From the NCBI RefSeq assembly GCF_019130065.1, contig NZ_JAHSPG010000003.1, forward strand, positions 675,430 through 739,429: a stretch of 64,000 bases of DNA. Reading direction: 5' to 3'. The notes under the pieces were generated by a model. It did not search any database, was not told the origin of the DNA, and saw only the letters and a list, made by a program, of their open reading frames with translations. Position numbers and translations under genes: made by a program. How positions within the stretch are numbered: position 1 is the stretch's first letter; every line of letters begins with the position of its first letter. The stretch is from Pinibacter aurantiacus (GTDB lineage Bacteria > Bacteroidota > Bacteroidia > Chitinophagales > Chitinophagaceae). Below are positions 59,420 to 64,000 of the stretch, one piece after another.

Positions 59420-62215
59420 CTACATCACCACGTTGATCATTTTGTTTTTCACGTAGATCACTTTTTTAGGGGCTTTGCCTTCGAGCCATTTTTTTACTAT
59501 GTCATCAGCCATTACCATTTCTTCTACTTGTTGCTGTGTGGCATCAAGTGCAATGGTTAATTCTGTTCTCGTTTTACCGTTAATAGCAACAGGATACGCC
59601 TTCGCAGTTTCAACCAGGTATTTAATTTCAATTGGCGGATAACCTGCATCCAAGATATAACCTTCATTGCCGATCATATGCCAAAGTTCCTCCGCAATAT
59701 GCGGTGCATACGGCGTAAGCGCGATCAGCAATTTTTCAAGAATCGCTTTCTTGTGGCATTTCAAATCTCCTAACTCATTCACTGCAATCATGAATGTACT
59801 TACTGCTGTATTGAAAGAGAATTTTTCAGTGTCTTCCTCAATTTTCTTAGCAGCTTTGTACAACACTTTCCATTCCGCGTCTGTAGGAGCATCATTGGTA
59901 ACGATTAGGCCTTTGTTTTCGTCAACAAATAAGCGCCAGAATTTTCTCAAAAATCTATGCACACCCTCAATGCCCTTTGTATCCCAGGGCTTGCTCATTT
60001 CCACCGGACCAAGGAACATTTCATACATGCGGAAAGTATCGGCTCCGTATTTATCAACTAGATAATCCGGGTTAACAGTGTTGAATTTTGATTTACTCAT
60101 TTTCTCCACTTCAACGCCGCAGATATATTTATCGCCTTCCAAAATAAATTCAGCATCACCAAATTCTGCATTCTTCCATTGTTTGAATGCCTCCGTATCG
60201 AGCTCAACGCCGTCCACAATGTTTACGTCCACATGAATCGCATCTACCTGGTACTCTCCTTTCAAACCGTGAGAAACAAACTTATTTGATCCGTGAACAC
60301 GATAAACAAATCTTGAAGAACCCTGAATCATGCCCTGGTTCACCAGTTTCTTGTAAGGCTCTTCGTGACCAATCAAACCAAGGTCGAACAATACTTTCGT
60401 CCACATACGGCTGTACAGCAAATGTCCTACTGCGTGTTCGGTGCCGCCGATGTACAAGTCAACCTGGCCCCAGTAATCGCTTGCTTTTCTGCTGCAGAAC
60501 TCCTGGTTATTTTCAGGATCCATGTAGCGCAGGAAATACCATGATGATCCCGCATAACCCGGCATTGTATTTACTTCACGAACGCCGCCGTTATAGTTTT
60601 TCCATTCAGTAAGGTTTGCCAATGGCCCCTCACCTTCCGGTCCGTTTTTAATTTTATCCATTTCCGGAAGCAATACCGGCAGTTCATTTTCTGGCAAAGG
60701 ATGCGCAATGCCATCTTTCCACACGATTGGGAAAGGTTCGCCCCAGTAACGCTGGCGGCTAAACGCAGCGTCGCGCATGCGGTAGTTGGTTTGGCGCTTA
60801 CCAATGCTCATTTCTTCCAGTTTCGTGATCACGATGTCCATTGCGTCACGCATTTTTACACCGTTCAGGAAATCGCTGTTTTCCAAAAGCGCATCTTTGG
60901 TGGCATTTGCTTCTATTCCATCAAAATGACTTCCAATAATGTTGGTAATCGGAATATTGAAATGCTGTGCAAATTTGAAATCTCTTTCATCACCACACGG
61001 AACGGCCATGATAGCGCCGGTTCCATAACCGATCAACACATATTCTGAAATCCAGATAGGGATTTGTTTTCCGTTAAATGGATTCACCGCATAAGCACCG
61101 GTGAAAGCACCCGTAATTTTTTTCTCAGCTTGTCTTTCCCTGTCGCTACGGCTTTTCACGTAGGTTACGTATTCTTCAACGGCTTGCTTTTGATCAGCGG
61201 AAGTAATCTTTTCGATCAAATCATGTTCAGGAGCAATTACCATGAAGTCAACACCGAAAATAGTATCGGGGCGGGTTGTGTAAACCGTCAATCGAGAATC
61301 GTCAATGGATGCGCCATTCACGATTGACGATTCACCATTCACGATATTAAAAGTTATCTCTGCGCCATAGCTCTTACCGATCCAGTTGGTTTGCATTTCC
61401 TTCATTGCTTCGCTGAACTCGATCTTGTCAAGTCCGGTTAGCAAGCGATCAGCATATTCAGTAATGCGCAGGTACCATTGGCGCAATTTCTTTTTCACCA
61501 CCGGATAACCGCCACGCTCACTCACGCCATTTACCACCTCATCATTTGCCAGCACGGTTCCCAGCGCCTCGCACCAGTTTACTTCCCCGTATCCGCAAAA
61601 CGATAAGCGATATTCCATCAAAATATCTTCGCGACGCTTTTCATCAAAGGCTTTCCATTCTTCAGCTGAAAAAGAAATTGATTTATCGCCGGGACAAACA
61701 TTATTGCCGTTGCCTTCTGTTTCAAATATTTTTATCAGCCCATCAATGCTTTCCGCTTTTTGTGTTTTGCGGTTGTACCAGCTTTTAAACAATTGCAGAA
61801 ATATCCATTGCGTCCATTTGTAGTAATTGGAATCACTTGTTTTTACTTCTCTGTCCCAATCGTAGCAGAAACCAATATTATCAAGCTGGCTGCGGAAGTT
61901 TTTAATATTCTGATCCGTACTTACGGCAGGGTGAATGCCGTGCTCGATGGCGTATTGCTCGGCAGGCAAGCCAAATGCATCGTAGCCCATTGGGTGCAAT
62001 ACGTTGTAACCTTTTAGTCTTTTGTATCTGCTGAAAATATCACTGGCAATATAACCAAGAGGATGCCCTACATGCAATCCCGCACCACTTGGATAAGGAA
62101 ACATGTCCAGTACATAATACTTTGGCTTTGTTGTATCATTGCTCACTTTGTAGACTTTGGCATCGATCCATTTCTTTTGCCAGTCTTTCTCTATTCGTCT
62201 GAAATCGTATTCCAT
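59420..62215 (-). CDS. leuS: Leucyl-tRNA synthetase
   Basis: 931 residues. It charges tRNA-Leu in the cytoplasm and edits mischarged tRNA. The class I HIGH region is 'YPSGAGLHVGHPLGY' near residue 42; the editing domain contains 'TVYTTRPDTIFG' and 'GYGTGAIMAVPCGDERD'; the 'KMSKSKFNTVNPD' loop lies near 670-685; and the C-terminal anticodon-binding part ends 'KVIYVKNKMINVVM'. An unusual insertion at residues 292-309 ('VNGESSIVNGASIDDSRL'), just before the editing-domain strand, is encoded by a palindromic repeat otherwise found between genes. The Cys/Gly-rich insert near 175-250 is normal for Bacteroidota. The transcript has a long leader. Confidence 0.98.
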   Translation of the reverse strand: MEYDFRRIEKDWQKKWIDAKVYKVSNDTTKPKYYVLDMFPYPSGAGLHVGHPLGYIASDIFSRYKRLKGYNVLHPMGYDAFGLPAEQYAIEHGIHPAVSTDQNIKNFRSQLDNIGFCYDWDREVKTSDSNYYKWTQWIFLQLFKSWYNRKTQKAESIDGLIKIFETEGNGNNVCPGDKSISFSAEEWKAFDEKRREDILMEYRLSFCGYGEVNWCEALGTVLANDEVVNGVSERGGYPVVKKKLRQWYLRITEYADRLLTGLDKIEFSEAMKEMQTNWIGKSYGAEITFNIVNGESSIVNGASIDDSRLTVYTTRPDTIFGVDFMVIAPEHDLIEKITSADQKQAVEEYVTYVKSRSDRERQAEKKITGAFTGAYAVNPFNGKQIPIWISEYVLIGYGTGAIMAVPCGDERDFKFAQHFNIPITNIIGSHFDGIEANATKDALLENSDFLNGVKMRDAMDIVITKLEEMSIGKRQTNYRMRDAAFSRQRYWGEPFPIVWKDGIAHPLPENELPVLLPEMDKIKNGPEGEGPLANLTEWKNYNGGVREVNTMPGYAGSSWYFLRYMDPENNQEFCSRKASDYWGQVDLYIGGTEHAVGHLLYSRMWTKVLFDLGLIGHEEPYKKLVNQGMIQGSSRFVYRVHGSNKFVSHGLKGEYQVDAIHVDVNIVDGVELDTEAFKQWKNAEFGDAEFILEGDKYICGVEVEKMSKSKFNTVNPDYLVDKYGADTFRMYEMFLGPVEMSKPWDTKGIEGVHRFLRKFWRLFVDENKGLIVTNDAPTDAEWKVLYKAAKKIEEDTEKFSFNTAVSTFMIAVNELGDLKCHKKAILEKLLIALTPYAPHIAEELWHMIGNEGYILDAGYPPIEIKYLVETAKAYPVAINGKTRTELTIALDATQQQVEEMVMADDIVKKWLEGKAPKKVIYVKNKMINVVM
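61287..61342 (-). repeat. GTGAATGG-type palindromic repeat inside the leuS coding sequence
   Basis: The left arm (61287-61311) has GTCAATCGAGAATCGTCAAT and the right arm (61315-61342) has CATTCACGATTGACGATTCA; they are imperfect reverse complements. The same words form the intergenic repeats at 32717, 40464 and 43131. Its length keeps the leuS frame open and gives about 18 residues. Confidence 0.85.
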
Positions 62216-62583
62216 TATTCTTCAGTTTATAGAAAAATGTTTATTCGTTTTGTTATATTGCTAACGGCTGAGTAAAAGCCCCGGAATCCAACAGTTTTGA
62301 GTTGTATACTCTTGCAGAAAAATTTCCGGCTCATGTTTAGTTTATAATAGCCCAAGCTTCATAGAAGACCGTCCATTCAAGGGTTCGAAATTTGCTGACG
62401 TGTAAAATAGAAATCCTTAAACAAACCTTAAAAAAAGCTGGCAATTATTTTTATCGACGCATTTGAAAAATATTTTGCAAAACCTACTCGTTACTTAGGG
62501 CGGCAAAAATACGGATTCAGCATTTAAATCCTTTATTTTTGCCTGTCTAGCAACGTAATACTAACCAGAAAAATATCAACAGT
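62216..62583. other. Divergent region between leuS and ftsX with a possible leuS attenuator
   Basis: 368 bases. On the minus strand CAAAAATA (62504-62511) gives TATTTTTG, an exact -7 element that would start a leuS leader of about 280 bases. The leader contains a seven-codon frame (62362-62342), M-K-L-G-L-L-stop. Downstream of it is a hairpin, AGCCGGAA (62331-62324) with TTCCGGGGCT (62286-62277), followed by TTTT. This arrangement is a possible Leu-dependent attenuator, unproven. Confidence 0.4.
62534..62541 (+). promoter_or_regulatory. -7 promoter element of ftsX
   Basis: TATTTTTG is an exact TAnnTTTG, 42 bases before the ftsX ATG. A clear -33 TTTG is not seen. Confidence 0.45.
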
Positions 62584-63456
62584 ATGGCGCAAACCGGAAA
62601 AAGTTCCGCAAAAAGATCCAAACCTTCCTATTTCATGTCCATTTTAGGAGTATCGCTCGTACTTTTTATTCTTGGCATCTGGGGCTGGATAGCAATCAAC
62701 GCAAATAAGCTTAGCCAGTATTTTAAAGAAAATGTCGAAGTGCGCGTTTACCTGCGCGAAAATATCACCTCAAGAGATAGTGTGGCCCTTACACAATATA
62801 TTGCGAATAAGCCTTACGTTAAGGAATACGAATATGTAACAAAGGACCTTGCCCGTAAAAAATTTATCGGTGATGGGAACGAAGACTGGAAAAACGTGCT
62901 GGATGCAAATCCCCTGCCTGCAAGTATCGATTTCAAGCTGAGAAGCGAATATGTTAACAGCGACACGCTGGCTAACATTAAAAAAGATCTTGAGCAAAAC
63001 ATTTCGGTAAGCGACGTGCAATACCCACAATCTTTGGTTGACAAGATCCTGAAAAACATGAGGCCGATAAGCCTGGGCTTTCTTATCCTTGCGATCATAT
63101 TCTCCATTGTGGTGATTATTTTGATTGACAATACCATTCGTTTGGCCATGTTTAGCAACCGTTTTCTTATTAAAACAATGCAAATGGTGGGGGCCACAAG
63201 ATGGTTTATCGCCAAACCGATGGATATCCGCGCAATCATTAACGGGGCTTTGAGCGCTATCCTGGCGTTTACTGGCGTCTTTGGATTGGTGATTTTCCTG
63301 GAAAAACAAATTCCGGAGCTAAAAGCACTTCGCGATCCTTACTGGTTCACCATTTTATGCATTGGCCTGTTGGTGATCGGCATCTTCATTTCGCTGGTAA
63401 GTACGCACCGCAGTGTGATCAAATACCTAAAAATGAAACTGGACGACCTTTATTAA
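62584..63456 (+). CDS. ftsX: Cell division protein FtsX
   Basis: 290 residues. FtsX is the membrane partner of the ATPase FtsE and activates peptidoglycan hydrolases at the septum. One N-terminal helix (about 20-42) precedes a periplasmic loop ('ENVEVRVYLRENITSRDSVA', 'KEYEYVTKDLARKKFIGDGN', 'NPLPASIDFKLRSEYVNSDT'). Three C-terminal helices follow, with 'RFLIKTMQMVGATRWFIAKP', the FtsX-family hallmark. ftsE is not adjacent, as is usual in Bacteroidota. A DUF3098 gene follows after a 141-base repeat region. Confidence 0.96.
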   Translation: MAQTGKSSAKRSKPSYFMSILGVSLVLFILGIWGWIAINANKLSQYFKENVEVRVYLRENITSRDSVALTQYIANKPYVKEYEYVTKDLARKKFIGDGNEDWKNVLDANPLPASIDFKLRSEYVNSDTLANIKKDLEQNISVSDVQYPQSLVDKILKNMRPISLGFLILAIIFSIVVIILIDNTIRLAMFSNRFLIKTMQMVGATRWFIAKPMDIRAIINGALSAILAFTGVFGLVIFLEKQIPELKALRDPYWFTILCIGLLVIGIFISLVSTHRSVIKYLKMKLDDLY

Positions 63457-63562
63457 TAACAGAATAACTGAGTAACTGAATAACTGAAGGTTTACATTTT
63501 TACCAAACCTTTAATAGTTATACACTCAATTATTCAGTCATTCAGTTACTCAGTTATTGAAT
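63455..63562. repeat. GAATAACTGAGTAACTGAA-type inverted repeat
   Basis: Left arm (63461-63489) has AGAATAACTGAGTAACTGAA words; right arm (63528-63562) has the complements ATTATTCAGTCATTCAGTTA and more. An inner hairpin, AAGGTTT / AAACCTT, lies at 63487-63513. It starts at the ftsX stop codon and separates ftsX from the DUF3098 gene. Confidence 0.75.
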
Positions 63563-63597
63563 TATTGCTATATTGCGCACCTAAGTTTTTAATCTAT

Positions 63598-63861
63598 ATG
63601 AGCGAAAAGAAAGTAATTACTGCCAAAAAAAGCAGCTCAAGCAATCTTGTACTGGGTAAAGAAAATTTCATGTGGATGTTGGTTGGTGTTGCCATCATTG
63701 CTTTGGGAATGATGCTGATGGCCGGGGGCAAAAGCAGTAATCCTGCAGAATTTAACCAAAATGAAGTGTACAGCGCTCGTCGCATTACTATTGCTCCACT
63801 GTTGATCATTATTGGTCTTGGGGTAGAAGTTTTTGCTATATTCAGAAAGCCAAAAGCTTAA
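63598..63861 (+). CDS. DUF3098 family membrane protein
   Basis: 87 residues from the ATG at 63598 (MSEKKVITAKKSSS); the upstream open frame is repeat and leader sequence. Two membrane helices: about 24-42 ('FMWMLVGVAIIALGMMLMAG') and 62-80 ('TIAPLLIIIGLGVEVFAIF'), with 'NPAEFNQNEVYSARR' between. This is the DUF3098 pattern, usually found after ftsX and before an undecaprenyl-diphosphatase gene in Bacteroidota, implying a role in envelope growth. A terminator follows at once, so the next gene is probably transcribed separately here. Confidence 0.9.
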   Translation: MSEKKVITAKKSSSSNLVLGKENFMWMLVGVAIIALGMMLMAGGKSSNPAEFNQNEVYSARRITIAPLLIIIGLGVEVFAIFRKPKA

Positions 63862-63880
63862 TTTTTTTCACATAATATTG

Positions 63881-63911
63881 AAAAGCGATACCGGAAGGTG
63901 TCGCTTTTTTT
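63881..63911 (+). terminator. Rho-independent terminator after the DUF3098 gene
   Basis: AAAGCGATACC pairs with GGTGTCGCTTT (one G-T pair) around a GGAA loop and is followed by a run of T. Confidence 0.88.
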
Positions 63912-63919
63912 GTTTAGAT

Positions 63920-63972
63920 GCGGGTTCCCAGACCTGACAGGTTTTAAAAACCTGTCAGGTCTGGCAACCCGC
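63920..63972. repeat. Long palindrome CCAGACCTGACAGGTTTT near the right edge
   Basis: GCGGGTT and AACCCGC (63920, 63966) enclose an 18-bp inverted pair, CCAGACCTGACAGGTTTT (63928-63945) with its exact complement ending at 63964. Palindromes with this ACCTGACAGGT core are frequent between Bacteroidota genes. The remaining bases to 64000 show nothing. Confidence 0.8.
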
Positions 63973-64000
63973 AACGTCCTAATTTTTAATACCTAATTCC

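Noticed and set aside
62380..62400. GGGTTCGAAAT, resembling a tRNA T-arm
   Set aside because: No paired acceptor, D or anticodon stems surround it; no cloverleaf can be drawn.

Overview
The window comes from a member of the Bacteroidota, most likely the family Chitinophagaceae or a close relative. The evidence is a fused LpxC-FabZ protein, an ExbB-ExbD-ExbD-TonB operon, a bacterial geranylgeranylglyceryl phosphate synthase, FtsX followed by a DUF3098 protein, many outer-membrane barrels and lipoproteins, few Shine-Dalgarno sites, and promoters of the TAnnTTTG type. No rRNA, tRNA, CRISPR array, insertion sequence or prophage was seen. Family names come from recognising the translated sequence, not from searches.

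Layout. Positions 1-14729 (all minus strand) hold a secreted and surface protein locus. Read in transcription order, it starts with a 1128-residue modular protein with a lipase-like C-terminus, followed by an overlapping lipoprotein gene and a small membrane protein gene, which looks like a toxin with immunity partners. After a gap comes a tight four-gene operon: a PKD lipoprotein, an outer-membrane barrel, a 1527-residue beta-rich protein and an FN3 protein that runs off the left edge. Positions 15011-19652 are mnmE and the TonB energising operon. Positions 20049-28539 hold a zinc metalloprotease, GGGP synthase, a truncated haemoglobin, a DUF2490 barrel and a B12-dependent ribonucleotide reductase. 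Positions 29278-33779 hold an ECF sigma factor, a probable trans-envelope anti-sigma/beta-barrel protein, and a cassette of an OB-fold protein, a cytochrome lipoprotein, YceI and DUF5777. Positions 33918-38312 carry a tiny lipoprotein, lpxC-fabZ, lpxA, an ABC ATPase and two small genes. Positions 38456-46401 are a two-component system next to a CzcCBA-type metal efflux operon. Positions 46849-52737 are a respiratory electron-transfer operon of YceI, cytochrome, DUF5777, cytochrome c, four-cluster ferredoxin and NrfD proteins. Positions 52901-63861 hold a TlpA-like oxidoreductase, small envelope-stress genes with a sigma-54 promoter, the pyruvate dehydrogenase E2 gene, leuS, ftsX and a DUF3098 gene.

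How parts fit together. The two DUF5777/YceI/cytochrome cassettes look like paralogues, and the larger one could form an electron path from the quinone pool to the outer membrane. The two-component operon and the adjacent efflux operon share a phased TTAAC operator-like sequence, so the response regulator probably controls metal efflux. The spaces between genes hold unusual inverted repeats whose arms are built from short reiterated words. Several sit exactly between genes, and one lies in frame inside leuS.
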